A stretch of DNA of 64,000 bases from Bisporella sp. PMI_857 (GCA_021307315.1 JAJSPD010000001.1:1116001-1180000), one strand, 5' to 3'; positions 1 to 11,996 are shown, counted from the stretch's first letter. The notes: generated from the letters alone by a model not told the origin. Made by a program: numbers and translations.

Positions 1-175
1 CAGACCGTCCTTTCGTTACCTCATCAATTAACGAACCGCTGACGATTTCCCTTCGATAATAACGTGCAATAATATTGTTTACTTGGAGCTTTAGTGGACA
101 TACCTCCGTATATGTTTTGGGGGGCATTCAGGGGCCGAAATTAATCCACATTCCTAACAACCAAGTTTCTACTAC

Positions 176-3082
176 ATGCCGAAATTTCCCAAAAGCTTCG
201 GGCGACGTAGATCGTCCGGTAATGTTTTGGAAGATGTACAAGCAGAGCCCTCCGCAGCTGTAGAGCATAGCTTCAAGGTTTTTGAACGGCCAGACGGAGC
301 CAGTAGATCTTTCGATGGAGGAGTGAAACTGGCAAAAGCTTCAACCAGCTACACACCGTCCAATTTAGCACCTAGGCCAAAAACAACTGGTCGAGAAGAG
401 AACATGTTTGAAGGTATAATCAATGGTAATCGGTCAGCATCCCCTCAGTCCGCCAGGAATAACAGACCATTAACTCTGCAAAGTGGTAGTGGGGCATCGA
501 ACAGTAACAGCGCATCTACGACAGATAATTCCTCGCGTCTAAGTGCAGCGTCAACAGCGCCGTCATCCACGAACTCGAAGTCTGAAGAGTGGAAAAGTCA
601 TGACAAACCTTCCGGCGGCATTCCACTGCCTCCAGTTCCGAAATCACAGTCTACCTTTTCTTTGAAGGCGGCGGGTCGATCTCTCTCTTGGGGACGTAAC
701 AAACAAAACAACACGCCGCCGCCACCTCCTCCTCTGCGGAAAGACACACCCTCCCCTCCACCAAACGAATATCAGGGTAGGCAAAGGGCTGTGACGGCGT
801 CAAGTTATGCAAGCACTGCAACACCTCCAAAACTTGATGAGAGAGAACTAGGATTGAGTCTAGGGGGCGACTTTGGGGATATGTTCAGCAGTTTTGGAAA
901 GCGGAAAAGCCAAATGCTAGAGGCAGAAAGAAACAGGGCAATGTCCAAAAGCCCTGTAAGACCCTCAATTACTTTTCATCTCGACATCAAACTGACTTCG
1001 AAACAGGAATTGCCGCCTTCTGGGCCGGCATCTCGTTCGCAAACTACGAGTCGCTTAAATGTTCCAACACCACTACACCTCGACAAGAATAAGGACATTG
1101 AGTCTGCTCCATATTCGTGGGGCACGCAGCATTCCAATGACGGACTAATGGCAAACCCCAGCCCCCCTCCCTTCTCTCCTCGAAATGACGAAAACCTACC
1201 GCCAGTTCCTCAACACTCAACACCATTGCGAAGGCCAGTCAACAACCCACCTAGCACATTACGGCAGAACACAAGGCCTCCCCTTGCTGACGCCGGCATC
1301 AGGCGGAACAGCGGCTATACCGGACGACGTCAGTCGACAGCTGAGCTAGATTTGGACGAAGACGCGAAACTTCTTAGAGAGTCCATAGTTGCGAGCAAGA
1401 AATTGAATGCACCAAATTTTAGCCCTCACGTCCGTGATAGCTGGGCCATCCCTCCGGAAAAAGCATATAAAGTAGATGATGCTACCATTGCGACGTGGTC
1501 AACCGGTTCTGTGAACACAACACCCAAAGCTCAAAGGGCCCCGTTGCCTCAGGATGATAGCATGTTCGATAACGAAACCTTAGAGTCTGCTAGTCTTGCC
1601 CAAAAATTTGAGGAAACGATAATTTCGCTGCCGAAATCCGCCGCAGCGAGCAAGGTTATGACCCCAGCACAATTCGAGCGGTATAAGCAGGATCAGGAGA
1701 GAATGAGAAGCGTTGGCGGGAAGACCAAGGATGAAGAAGATGACGATGAGGAGGAAGACACCTACGAAGAGGAGGAAGATGAAGCTGAGAAAAACAGACA
1801 GCTTGCAAAACAACGTCGGAAGCAAGAGGCTCATATGGCCGTTTACAGGCAACAGATGATGAAAGTCACTGGCGAGACACCATCTACAGGTTCTTTTATG
1901 TCATCTGGAAAGTCTTCATCCTTGGGTAATCGTCCTTCCTTTTTTGCAACTCAAAGTAGCCCAAATCTTTCAAATCTCGGATCACCAGAGGAAGGCGAAG
2001 AGGAAGATGAGGAGGTCCCATTGGCTATTCTCCAAGCGCATGGATTTCCAAATAAGAACAAGCCACCGATGAGATCTTCTGGGTCGAATCCAAATCTCAG
2101 AGCACAAGCCGCTGCTGGAGGAGCATTACCTGTGTTTGCAAGGCACCTGCCACAAGATCCATACCTTGGTGCAGGTCTCGTTCAACCCATGTACCGGGAG
2201 TCAATGGCATTCGGAGGAGGCGGTTCGGTTCACGGTAGTCCTTCGCGAGGGGTTCCGCCAGGAGGATTGGTCGGGGTTATTGCGACAGAGGAGAGATCAC
2301 GCGCTATGCGCCGCGGAAGTCCCAACGCTCAGGGTGACTTCGGGCCACAAATGTCGGGCGGTATGAATGGATTCAATGGTATGGGTATGCCACCAAACAT
2401 GATGAATGGCATGGGTCCGACGGGAATGGGAATGCCAATGCCCATGATGCAGCCTGGAGACCCGATGGCCGCTCAAATGCAGCAGATGCAGGAATTTATG
2501 AGGGTACAAATGCAATTCATGCAAATGATGAGCCAAGGCGGGACACAAAATGGATCGATACATGGAGGACCGCCACAAAGTCCGCAACAAGACTTCCTGA
2601 GACCAAGCAGTGCCCACGGCCCCACGCTTCCGCAAATGCTTCATCCTGGGGGCTCCCATCAGAGAGCCATGAGCATGCTAGATCCAAACGCTGCACCATG
2701 GATGCAACAAAGTGGACAAGGGGGTTTTTATGCACCTTCCACGCATGGACAAGGTGGCTACGCACCGTCTATTGCACCATCAGAACGAAGCAATATCGGA
2801 CTCCCTGGCAGGTACAGACCTGTGTCACACGCGCCACAGCCATCTGACACCAAGTCAAGGGCCTCAACTATGACCGGTGCTTTGGGAGGCTGGGAAGCCA
2901 AGAACAGTAAATCCACCGTCAAAATAGTCAACAAATCTGGAAATGCCTCTGATGAGGACGATGAAGAAGGATGGGAAGAGATGGTGAAGAAAAGACAAGA
3001 GAAGCGATCGCTTTGGAAGTCGAAGGCAAAGAAAGACTCGAATACTAATGGACTGAAGGAATTATTGGGGTACTCACAATAA
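176..3082 (+). CDS. Long low-complexity fungal protein, function unknown
   Basis: I do not recognise this gene. The frame encodes 968 aa, but 956-1006 has all marks of a 51-nt intron (GTAAGA donor, CTGAC branch site, ACAG acceptor) that keeps the frame and contains no stop; spliced, the protein is 951 aa. It is mostly disordered. It has Ser/Pro-rich stretches and a polyproline run near residue 180. An acidic, Glu-rich coiled segment lies near 520-560. A strongly Met/Gly/Gln-rich tract lies at about 720-790 and an acidic-basic C-terminus follows. I see no signal peptide or membrane segment. The start ATG opens a conserved-looking basic N-terminus (MPKFPKSFGRRRSSG). It could be a cytoskeletal or cell-cortex adaptor, but nothing in the sequence shows that. 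Confidence 0.8.
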   Translation: MPKFPKSFGRRRSSGNVLEDVQAEPSAAVEHSFKVFERPDGASRSFDGGVKLAKASTSYTPSNLAPRPKTTGREENMFEGIINGNRSASPQSARNNRPLTLQSGSGASNSNSASTTDNSSRLSAASTAPSSTNSKSEEWKSHDKPSGGIPLPPVPKSQSTFSLKAAGRSLSWGRNKQNNTPPPPPPLRKDTPSPPPNEYQGRQRAVTASSYASTATPPKLDERELGLSLGGDFGDMFSSFGKRKSQMLEAERNRAMSKSPVRPSITFHLDIKLTSKQELPPSGPASRSQTTSRLNVPTPLHLDKNKDIESAPYSWGTQHSNDGLMANPSPPPFSPRNDENLPPVPQHSTPLRRPVNNPPSTLRQNTRPPLADAGIRRNSGYTGRRQSTAELDLDEDAKLLRESIVASKKLNAPNFSPHVRDSWAIPPEKAYKVDDATIATWSTGSVNTTPKAQRAPLPQDDSMFDNETLESASLAQKFEETIISLPKSAAASKVMTPAQFERYKQDQERMRSVGGKTKDEEDDDEEEDTYEEEEDEAEKNRQLAKQRRKQEAHMAVYRQQMMKVTGETPSTGSFMSSGKSSSLGNRPSFFATQSSPNLSNLGSPEEGEEEDEEVPLAILQAHGFPNKNKPPMRSSGSNPNLRAQAAAGGALPVFARHLPQDPYLGAGLVQPMYRESMAFGGGGSVHGSPSRGVPPGGLVGVIATEERSRAMRRGSPNAQGDFGPQMSGGMNGFNGMGMPPNMMNGMGPTGMGMPMPMMQPGDPMAAQMQQMQEFMRVQMQFMQMMSQGGTQNGSIHGGPPQSPQQDFLRPSSAHGPTLPQMLHPGGSHQRAMSMLDPNAAPWMQQSGQGGFYAPSTHGQGGYAPSIAPSERSNIGLPGRYRPVSHAPQPSDTKSRASTMTGALGGWEAKNSKSTVKIVNKSGNASDEDDEEGWEEMVKKRQEKRSLWKSKAKKDSNTNGLKELLGYSQ

Positions 3083-3665
3083 TAGGCATTATGACATCCT
3101 GGTCATTTAAAGGGGATAATTCTTTGTGAATATATATGCAAGCATTGCAGAGCGGCGTTGAAGAATCATGGATCGGTATTATTGCCTAAAATTTATCTCT
3201 ATTTAGTATAAGAGCCATGATTGTACATTAATATAATATTCAGATATCTTTGACCTTGCACGATTTCTTTGACATGAGAATTAGCTCGAGACCAAGGAAA
3301 TGCGGCATGCAAATCTAGCAGGCTTGTTAGAGGCTTTCAAAGGGTCTCCAGCATTCGCTCAATACCTGCAAGGATAGCTTAAGGCACTCTTAGACGGCAT
3401 GTTAAGAACAGAACCATTCCATCTTACGATCCTTGAGACAGCAAAACATGAATAAGGCCACGAACAAAAACCTTTCGATAGACTTCAAGCCAAGAAGCGC
3501 GTCTTGTCCTTGTGTCCCATCTCGAAAGAGGGCTGGCCCAAGTCAGAATCCTCTGATATCCCGGTTCAATATTTCAATTTCAAAATTTTTATTTTTTTTT
3601 AACTTTTCCAGCGTTCTATCCTATGTCCCAAAACTCCATAATCCCACGGAACACAGCGCCCCATT
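3083..3665. other. Intergenic, convergent 3' ends
   Basis: The stretch lies between the 3' ends of two convergent genes and holds AT-rich 3' flanks, with a T-run near 3590-3600. I see no gene or RNA in it. A plus-strand open frame that begins here and runs through the next gene is antisense to RIB4. Confidence 0.6.
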
Positions 3666-4405
<740 letters not shown>

Positions 4406-4863
4406 TTTGTAGGGGTTTGAATTTACGGTGTTGCTTCAATTGGTATGTATGCCTAGGTATGTGCTAGTAGCAGGCAGTAAGCCTTAGGAGGGGTCTGACG
4501 GAACAACTAGCGGCCCGGGAATGATCTGCATATATGTCAGGTAAAGCTAGGCCGCTTTAGATATGTTCTAATATGCATCTCAGGATGTCATAGAACTTAA
4601 TCCGAACTACGATGTAATAATATGAGAGAAGGCACAGTGCAAGTGAAGTGTGACAAAATCATGACATAAATATATATATATTGGCACTACACGTGAGGAG
4701 TTGATTACCTCCAGATGTGACCCATTGAGCTTGTTGTTTCAGAAATTGCGTCGAACGGACGTGAACATCATACATCATTGTCTCGCGGAAGTTTGTCAAC
4801 ATTCGTGAATTGATAAATAATCTTATTGCTACCCCGTTGACTCAGGGTCGAGCCGCTTTCAGC
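4406..4863. other. Divergent intergenic region
   Basis: This is the shared upstream region of RIB4 (minus) and the DUF3074 gene (plus). It contains a CACGTG hexamer near 4690 and a TATATATA stretch near 4672-4680. I see no gene in it. Confidence 0.5.
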
Positions 4864-5952
4864 ATGACGGAAGTATATCTTGGACCATGGGTACGCCTTG
4901 AAGGCATTGGGATGTAGGTATCTTGAAGTTCAGATCTTGTTGTGGCATGAGAGGACTAATATATATTCAGTGGACAACTGCCTCCTGGGGGCAGAGGTCT
5001 GAAGCCGGCAAACCAACCCCTATCCGCAGAAGAGTCAAGTGACGGCTCAAGTTCTGCTGCGGCGCCAGACCTCAAAACGTTCATCACGAAAGTGCTCTCG
5101 GAAGCCGTTCCATTCATCGATGGAGTTTCTCCAAAGGACTCTAGCGCTTCAAAATGGAAATTAAAAGGTTCACCGAAGACTTTTCCAAACTCTGAAGCCC
5201 CTGTCCAGATCTACGAGAGGACAGTGGAAGGGAAGGTCTTGGACAAGATCGAGGGCATGGGTAAGTATAGTGCCGATAGGAGAGACGAGATCTGGTTTTG
5301 TAGGAAAAGCACTCATAGGAACAAGGCAGAGACAAAGACTGCAAACTGGGAGGAGTTCGTCCACGCCTTCAAAGAACATCACGCGGAATCTGAAGATGCT
5401 TTCACCCCAGCCGTTATCGGAGCACGGGAAGCCATTAGATGGGACACAAATGGCCTCAAAATCGATGTCGGTGAGGAGAGATGGATTAATACCGCAGCTG
5501 TTGTGGTTGAGATGAAGCATAAAATTACGCCAAAGCCTTTGAAAAATCGAATTTTTCCTGTGTTGCAAGTTGCTGCAGAGCTTACTGGTACCCAAGAAGT
5601 TCTGATTGTCTCGATACCATTGAACGACTTCCAAAAGTCACCGTATGCAGAATATGCTCGAGACAAGAGTCTAGTCGTTGCTTCATACGTATCGATAGAA
5701 CGAATACGCGTTCTCCCTAGGAATGGTGAGATCGAATGGCTAATGGGGACAGCCTCTGATGCAGGAGGAGTACTTCCACCATGGATACAAAACCTTGCGA
5801 TTCCATCACAGATTGCAAAAGATGTCGATATGTTTCTAGCTTGGATTCCCAGCCAGAGAAGCGGTAACACTAAGGCCACTACGAACAAAAAGCTACCTGC
5901 AACGCCTCCAGACGACGTCCCGCCGCCAATATCGAAGACGGATGCGACATAA
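4864..5952 (+). CDS. DUF3074 (START-like) domain protein
   Basis: Two exons are proposed: 4864-4913 and 4971-5952, with a 57-nt intron (GTAGGT donor, ACTAAT branch, TTCAG acceptor), giving 343 aa. The first exon supplies MTEVYLGPWVRLEGI. The second continues GQLPPGGRGLKPAN, then DLKTFITKVLSEAVPFIDGV, WKLKGSPKTFPNSEAPVQIY and DEIWFCRKSTHRN. This order matches the fungal DUF3074 family as I know it: START/SRPBCC-like, probably lipid or hydrophobic ligand binding, function not established. A GTAAGTATAG sequence at 5263 looks like a donor, but splicing to the TAG at 5305 would remove 43 nt and break the conserved WFCRKS region, so the exon is kept whole. The C-terminal 40 residues are Pro/Thr-rich. 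Confidence 0.8.
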
Positions 5953-6193
5953 TGTACAACGGCAAGCAGAATTGTCATTTCTACTCCCGTGCAATGGTGT
6001 TGAAACTTTGTAATATACACAATCTCTCCTAATTTTGGATTTAATGGGCGGATGCGGAGGGTGGTTGTCGACATGGCTCAGTGCAGGACTAAGAGTTATT
6101 AGCATCATAACTTGTTAGAAATCAGCTGTCATACAATTAGTTAGCTCATCTCTGCTATGTTTTATCATTACCCTATGAACTATTTCTACCCTC

Positions 6194-6899
6194 TCATAGC
6201 TTTATGATAGCTATCGCAGTGCCTTCTACGATAAGTTGGTGCTCTTGCGCGTGTATTCGTTCTTCCAGTTCATCAAGGGTTTCTTCCTTCTTACAAGGAA
6301 TTTCTCTGACTATAATGGATGTTCCTCGATCAACCTCACTGATAACATAGTGGCATGATGCCCGTCCTATCATTCTCCAATTTCCCAGCATGAAAGTCAC
6401 CAAAAGCTCGTTTGGTGGCACCTACACCATCGTATATCCCAGGAAGCGCGGGTGGAGGTTGATGATGGGTATCTCCTCTGCACTTAGAGGATCCAAGAAT
6501 GATGGCGCAAGAATATGCATCCTGAACTTGGAATTAGCCGTGACCAAAATCAACTCTTCAGCAACATAGACGTACCACCCTACACAAACGACCAAATCTG
6601 GAGAGTCGGCAATGGCTAATTTTGCAAGATCGGCATCGTATTTCTCATGAGCCTACTGTTTCGTCTGTGGATCTTTTTCCCCGGCCATGTGGTATTTTCC
6701 AGCAACCAGATTGTGATATAGCGTTGGAATTGAGGCTTTCTCAGCACGGGAGAGGCCAAAGTAATCTTTCTTATTTGATATAACCCCGCACAATCCGGGC
6801 ATGAGGCATAGTTGTTGTAGAAGCATCAATTAGAGCTTGGAGGTTGGAGCCATTGCCCGAGATCAGGACAGTAATCTTTGTTGGTGGTGGGTTATGCAT
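6194..6899 (-). pseudogene. Broken ADE8-like phosphoribosylglycinamide formyltransferase
   Basis: Read on the minus strand from the ATG at 6899, the start is ITVLISGNGSNLQAL, the classic N-terminus of GAR transformylase, which formylates GAR in purine synthesis. Further on lie LSRAEKASIPTLYHNLVAGK, DLVVCVGWY, INLHP (with the catalytic Asn and His) and EVDRGTSIIVREIP with the catalytic Asp. The C-terminus is LEERIHAQEHQLIVEGTAIAI. The frame is broken at four places: one extra G near 6783-6787, an in-frame TAG at 6653-6655, one base missing near 6446-6452 in the INLHPALPG-type loop, and two bases missing near 6351-6356. The whole length of the family is present, so this is a recently dead full-length copy rather than a fragment. 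A working ADE8 is expected elsewhere in the genome. Confidence 0.88.
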
Positions 6900-7185
6900 T
6901 TTTGACGATTACACTATGGCGTAGAAAGAAGATTCTACTATTCGCAATCATACGACAGGTCTGAGATCTAAAAATGATATAAATGCTATTCAATCTAATT
7001 TTTCTTTTTGTCGGTGGAGGGGAATATATTGAAAAGCGCGGCGGGGTGGTGTCAGCTAAACTCCCTATTCCAGCCAAACTTTTCTTGGCATTTTAGGGGT
7101 CTTTCAAGGCCTTTCAGATCCTTGCAACAACTCACTAATACTTCATTAACTGACCACTGCTACGGAAAGCTCAACCAGATTCACC

Positions 7186-7914
7186 ATGGCCGTGGATGAT
7201 ATAGTCGCTGACCCAGCTCTGAAAAGAGCCTTGGAAGTCTCAAATCGTACCCGCGATCAGGCTATAGCGCTTCTTGATCTCGTGTCTAGCGCGTCTCCAA
7301 CTCCAATCGAGATTTCCAAACAGCAGAAGCTATTGATTGCGTACCTTGCCCAACTACGAGGACTTCACCGAGATGCGCATGTTGGCGCGCGGGAAACAAA
7401 GGCAGCTACTGCAGAAATGCGCCAGGAGGTTGATAAGCTACATCTACATTTACAGAATCTGTATTATGAGCAGCGACATCTACAAGGAGAAATAGACGCC
7501 TGCGAGTCTTATGAGTAGGTCTCATTGAAGTGTTGAAATCATGGCGATAGTTAACTGATCATCGTCAGTCACAAGTACATGCAGTTGCCACTCATTCCGG
7601 TGGAACAATTCAAGGCCGAACACCCTGAGCATGCTGATGCAGACGAAGATGCACTTATGATAGCACGCATCGATCATGAGCATGCGGGAAGATTGGCGTT
7701 GGAGGAAGAGAGGCAAGCTCTGTTAAAAAAGCGTCAAGGCCTTATCGCAGAAAACAAGAAGAGGAAAGATGACCTGGCAAATCTAGACAGAGACTTGGAA
7801 AAGTTTATAGATGTAAGTTTGGCCGGGCTACCTACCTTGCTCCTTAAAAAATATTCTAATGTGCTATAATAGGCTGCGAAGCCAATCCAAAAGTTGTTTG
7901 AGAAAGTAGTTTGA
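7186..7914 (+). CDS. THOC5-like THO complex subunit
   Basis: Three exons, 7186-7514, 7569-7812 and 7873-7914, encode 204 aa. Intron 1 is GTAGGT...CTGAT...CAG (54 nt) and intron 2 is GTAAGT...ATAG (60 nt). The protein is helical and coiled coil throughout. The block LHLQNLYYEQRHLQGEIDAC followed by HKYMQLPLIPVEQF is the signature of the THOC5/FMIP family. These are subunits of the THO complex that couples transcription elongation to mRNA export in the nucleus. Fungal members are short, and this one ends with AAKPIQKLFEKVV. The start ATG has a good context (CACCATGG). The family call rests on the motif alone, and the export role is inferred from the family. Confidence 0.8.
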
Positions 7915-8864
7915 GCATGACACAGAAAGTTAGACGTTTCGACCCAATCAACAACCAGAAAGAAATAACCACGATTCAACCCATCACCGGAGACCATAAG
8001 TCCAGGGGGCAAATCTGCACGACTCCAATAATTTTATGGTTATGTGTCTGAGAATATTAAGGAAACACAGCACAAACCATCCCAGGAGTGCATAGAGTCC
8101 GTAGTGGAATACACACTTGCATTAGGAAGAGGGCAAGGTAACGCAAAGGGTATGCAAAATGAACATTGAAATGAAATTAGACTACTCAATGAACGGTATG
8201 ATCCCGGGCACTTGACTTATGACAAGTCCCTATCATTCTTATTAATCGCCCTTATTTCAGAAATGGATCCTAGGACTCTTTCTACTTGCCAAGTGCCAAC
8301 AAGTTCAAGACATCTCGCTATCTGTGCAACCGAGTCTTGGGAATACCATGATACAAATTTTCGAGTTGCACGGCGAAGCCTGACGTTAAATCATTGTCAG
8401 TCTGATCCTGTCAAGGTTATAACCTGCGTCTCATGTGGTTACAGAAGGTGGTACCAGGTGGCAGGCAGCCGCTTCTTAACGCCTAGGTACCTGCATAGTT
8501 GCCATGAACTATCGAGCAAGTGAATGATTCTTCTATTTCAAACATACATTGACATAAATTATGATCTAGCAGTTATATAAGCACATGGATACTATTTCCG
8601 TTGCAATTCTGCATTTTTATTTTCGCGTTTTTCATTATTACATCGCATGGCACTGTGAGACAGTATAGATGAATATGATCTTTCCAGCGATTGTTTGCTT
8701 TTGAACAGGGGTCCTAAGGGTAGGTGCAGTTCTCACACCACCTTTGGTATATTTATGTATATGATCCTCTTCATGCAGTGCGAGAGAGAGAAGTGCTCTT
8801 CAACTGCATTCACCACGAGCCAGACCTTGAAGCTACCGGTATTATATATCTGAAATCTTCAGCG
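7915..8864. other. Intergenic, no gene seen
   Basis: This is 950 bp between two plus-strand genes. Short open frames, including one of 103 codons at 8212-8523, show no family motif or splice structure. The last 250 bp are the likely promoter of the next gene and contain pyrimidine and TATA-like AT runs. Confidence 0.5.
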
Positions 8865-10308
8865 ATGTCTATCGTAGTTCTTTTAGCAGCCCTGGCTATT
8901 TTGCCTTCCATTTTCGCAGAACCCTCGTTATATTTCGGGAAATCTACAGCCACGAAATCACCGACTTCGAGCCTCGGAAGCTTGGGATCATCTATTCCTA
9001 ATCTACCACCCGCAATGTTTACCAATAATCCTTCAGGTGCTTCAGGCTCTCCTCGTTCTTCTGATTCTCCAGTCTCTACTCATACAATCATGGGTGGAAC
9101 GGTACCCATGACATCCTTCTTCGCAAGGCCGTTACTAATTGAAGTTTAGGACGGCCACTGGCTCGAACCAGAAACTACAGTAGCAGATGTCGGAGACATC
9201 ATAGGTATGGACATGGCAGCGGGCTTTTGTCCAGAAACTGATGTATTCACAGAGTTTGATCTGAGTATTGGTGTAGCTCGATCAACATTTGCACGCCCAT
9301 GTGTTCCAATCGAGATATCAAGCAATAAGCAAGGATTCTGGTCTGGGTTTTATTTCTTCGCAGATGCACATCTTCCATCGCGGAAATTTCAAGTAACGGT
9401 GAATGACACCGACCCTATCTATTTCTACTGCACGGCTCCAGGAGCTTGCAGCAAGGGAGGTGCAGTTGGAAGCATTAATGCGGTATATACTCCCAAATTC
9501 AACCCTCTGATCTGCGGGACTCAGCTAATAGAGGTGCCGATTGTCAAAGGTCTCTGGGGAGACAATCGAGCACTTGAAAGAACATGCGATAACGTCAGGC
9601 GAGGAAATATTTCCTGGGCAAGCTTTGCCTTCTCAGCCAGCTGCCACTACGCCTCCAGCGACGAGAACATCATCTCTTTCTCCAGAGAAAATATCAGGCA
9701 TATCATTAGGAGGTGCTGCAGCTCTAATTATATCCGCAATGCTGATCTATCTATGTCGAAGACGCCGGAAACTCAATCAGACTCTTCCGCAATATTCATC
9801 TATGAATGCCCCAAAAAAGCCCAGAGCAGAATTCACTGAGTCCCACCATCCCGACACTAAAGGCTTGAACCTATTTCAGTTATCACGCAGGGGTGTCAAA
9901 GACAGCTCGGCCATCAGGACGGAATCCCATGGTTCGCTTGGTGCAAAAACAGGGGCTGTGGAAGAGATAGACTTGACTCGGGTTGTGACGAATGCAGAGA
10001 TAGACTCATGTCAAATTCTACCGAAAGCGGAAATAGATTCGTATCAAATCCGACCCAAAGTGGAGATAGATTCAAGACAAGTGAAACCGAGCACAGAGCT
10101 AGCCTCAAATCCAGTTGTGCCGAGTACAGAGATAGACTCGACCCAGATCCTACCCAATGAGGTGAGTAGCAGCGGAAGGAATAGTGTGACCGAGATGGAA
10201 GCTTTGCCTACCATATCAAGGGAGAGCAGCCTGGTCAGTCCGCTAAGTCCTGCGACTGAGAATCCGAGCGAAGGGTCACTACCTGAGATACCTGAGATTC
10301 TGAGGTAA
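8865..10308 (+). CDS. Secreted/membrane-anchored cupredoxin-like protein
   Basis: Exons 8865-9101, 9150-9204, 9253-9482 and 9532-10308 encode 432 aa. The introns are 48, 48 and 49 nt. Intron 2 is frame-neutral and would be read through as protein if missed. The protein starts with a signal peptide (MSIVVLLAALAILPSIFA) and a Ser/Pro-rich linker. A cupredoxin-type domain follows: DGHWLEPETTVADVGDII, EFDLSIGVARSTFARPCVPIE, VNDTDPIYFYCTAPGAC. Then come a membrane span (GISLGGAAALIISAMLIYLC), an RRRRK stop-transfer and a cytoplasmic tail. Fungal proteins of this layout are usually called extracellular serine-rich or cupredoxin proteins; copper binding is not assured. The tail contains six 33-nt repeats. 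A possible fifth exon (donor at 10305, resuming at 10356) would replace the last residue and end at 10401. The function is unknown. Confidence 0.82.
9961..10158 (+). repeat. Six 33-bp tandem repeats inside the coding tail
   Basis: There are six consecutive 33-bp units, phased exactly with the codons. Each encodes an 11-residue unit of the form xE(I/L)(D/A)SxQ(I/V)xPx, for example AEIDSCQILPK and AEIDSYQIRPK. The first (9961-9993) and the fifth (10093-10125) units are the most diverged. The repeat lies in the predicted cytoplasmic tail of the cupredoxin-like protein. Confidence 0.85.
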
Positions 10309-10926
10309 GCAAATGTTATTTGAATGTTGTTTGCATTTCTGAAGGGGTACTATAGGATCAAAGCGCCAAATGCCGGTCCACATGGACTTGGATGTCGGTA
10401 AATTTCCAGAGCGTTTGAATGTGAGCGATGGGGAGCGTAGTGTTATAGAAAAAATAACCAGAAAGACAGTTTTAGGATAGTAGTAATAGGTAGTAATGAG
10501 GAAATAATATCGTCTGGTGATCAACGGCAATAATTTACTTGGGTTTAAGCAGTCCGTCAACAATAATAGAAGAATCTGCGTGCTAGATGCTGTCACATCC
10601 TTAAGTGCGGCGAAGACAGAGCCTGTTACTCTATATCTACTACGAAAACCGATCTATTCCAAGATATATCATCAAGTCACTAAGATTCAGGAATTAGGCC
10701 CCTGAGCCTAGTGGCAATAGTTTCGGTACATTTAAGCTCGAAGAAAAGAAAGCGGAAAATCGATGGACTCGGCCACACTGATGCATCGTTGCAGGACCCG
10801 TGAAACATCGTAACTCCAGTCTTCTCCTGATCTTACAATGTTCTCGTTCCATGGGATTAATTCATATATTGCTACCCAAGTGAACACCGTCTCTGATATC
10901 TAGACTAAACCACGCTCACCTGCATC
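10309..10926. other. Intergenic, convergent 3' ends
   Basis: The stretch separates the plus-strand cupredoxin-like gene from the minus-strand UstYa-family gene. Apart from the possible short last exon of the former (10356-10401), I see no gene. Confidence 0.5.
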
Positions 10927-11996
10927 CTACTCACCCATCGCACCTCCAAATATCTCCCAATACTCCTTCATCACCGGCACCTCCTTCACACCCTCCGGTT
11001 TTTGCATTGCATGCCACTTCTCCATGTCGACGCTGTTCTCCTTCCTCCACGCAACCAAGGCGCCAAAGTCTCGACATTGGTGATTGATGCTGAAATCGGG
11101 AAAGGGGTGGTGTTGTGTTTCCATCCAGTTCATTGTGTTGAGGTCGGTATTTGTCGTACAAATTATATTTTGATATAGGACATCGACGCAGTGGTCGTAG
11201 TGCGCGTAATATAACTCTGGATGCCGCTGCTTTAGAGTTAAGAGTAAGTAGGTTGGCTTTCAGAATGTACGGGAGAGCGGCTCGATCCTTGACGAGAATC
11301 TTTGATCGTGATGTGTCCATAGAACTACTTACCGGTGTATTGTTATAGTATGCTGGATATAGCAATTTGCGCAATACGTTCAAACAGTGTAGTTGATGGA
11401 ATACATCAAGTTGTCCGATATATGCATCGTCGCCAAAATGCCAGTAGGCATCCTCAAATTTTGCAGCTGTTTCTGGATCCTAAGTACTCTGCGTTAGCAT
11501 CTCACCACCACAATAAAGTCAAGCACCGTAACTGCTCAAATATATCCCGCGTCAAGACAAGTACATACTTTCCCCAGTCTCCTCACATCCTCCCCGGAAA
11601 TGATAATAGCACGAGTAAGCTCAAACTCTCTCCAGATAACATCAGCCTCTGGATTAGGCTTCTGCCGGGCGATTGATGGATGGGAAGATGGAAAGAGGGT
11701 GGCATTCATTTGTTTGACGCTGGCTTTGATTTCAAGTCTGTCGAGAATTGGTGCTGAGTTCTACAAATTACTCCATGTTTTAAAAGTAATGAGAATGTCT
11801 AGATCTCACAGTAAAATGACGTGGCTTTGAGCAGAGAGTTCATACCGGCATGTTGATGGGAAGAGTGAACGAGTAGCAAAGAGAATGTGAGGATAATAAG
11901 GTTAAAGATAGTTGCATAGATTATAATGCTAGAGCCTTTGTTTTTAGATTGGCGTTTCGGTAGTGTGAGGAAGGAGAGTTCCTCTTCATCCTCCAT
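10927..11996 (-). CDS. UstYa-family (DUF3328) oxidase
   Basis: Four exons, 11996-11810, 11753-11569, 11479-11333 and 11226-10927, encode 272 aa; all junction phases agree. The N-terminus is cytosolic and short. It is followed by one membrane span (about residues 23-43) and a lumenal domain. The two family hallmarks are both present: HQLHC at 152-156 and HYDHC at 182-186, each HxxHC and thought to bind copper. Other family traits are SPILDRL after the span, NPEADVIW, and NHQCRDF near the C-terminus. UstYa proteins catalyse oxidative cyclisation of ribosomal peptides (ustiloxin, phomopsin, asperipin, victorin) and related oxidations. The gene is divergent from a repeat-bearing secreted precursor, which makes that peptide the likely substrate. 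The first donor (11809) is chosen over an alternative at GTATGA because it restores SPILD. Confidence 0.88.

Noticed and set aside
5263..5305. Apparent intron GTAAGTATAG...TAG in the DUF3074 gene
   Set aside because: Removal of 43 nt breaks the frame and the conserved DEIWFCRKS block.
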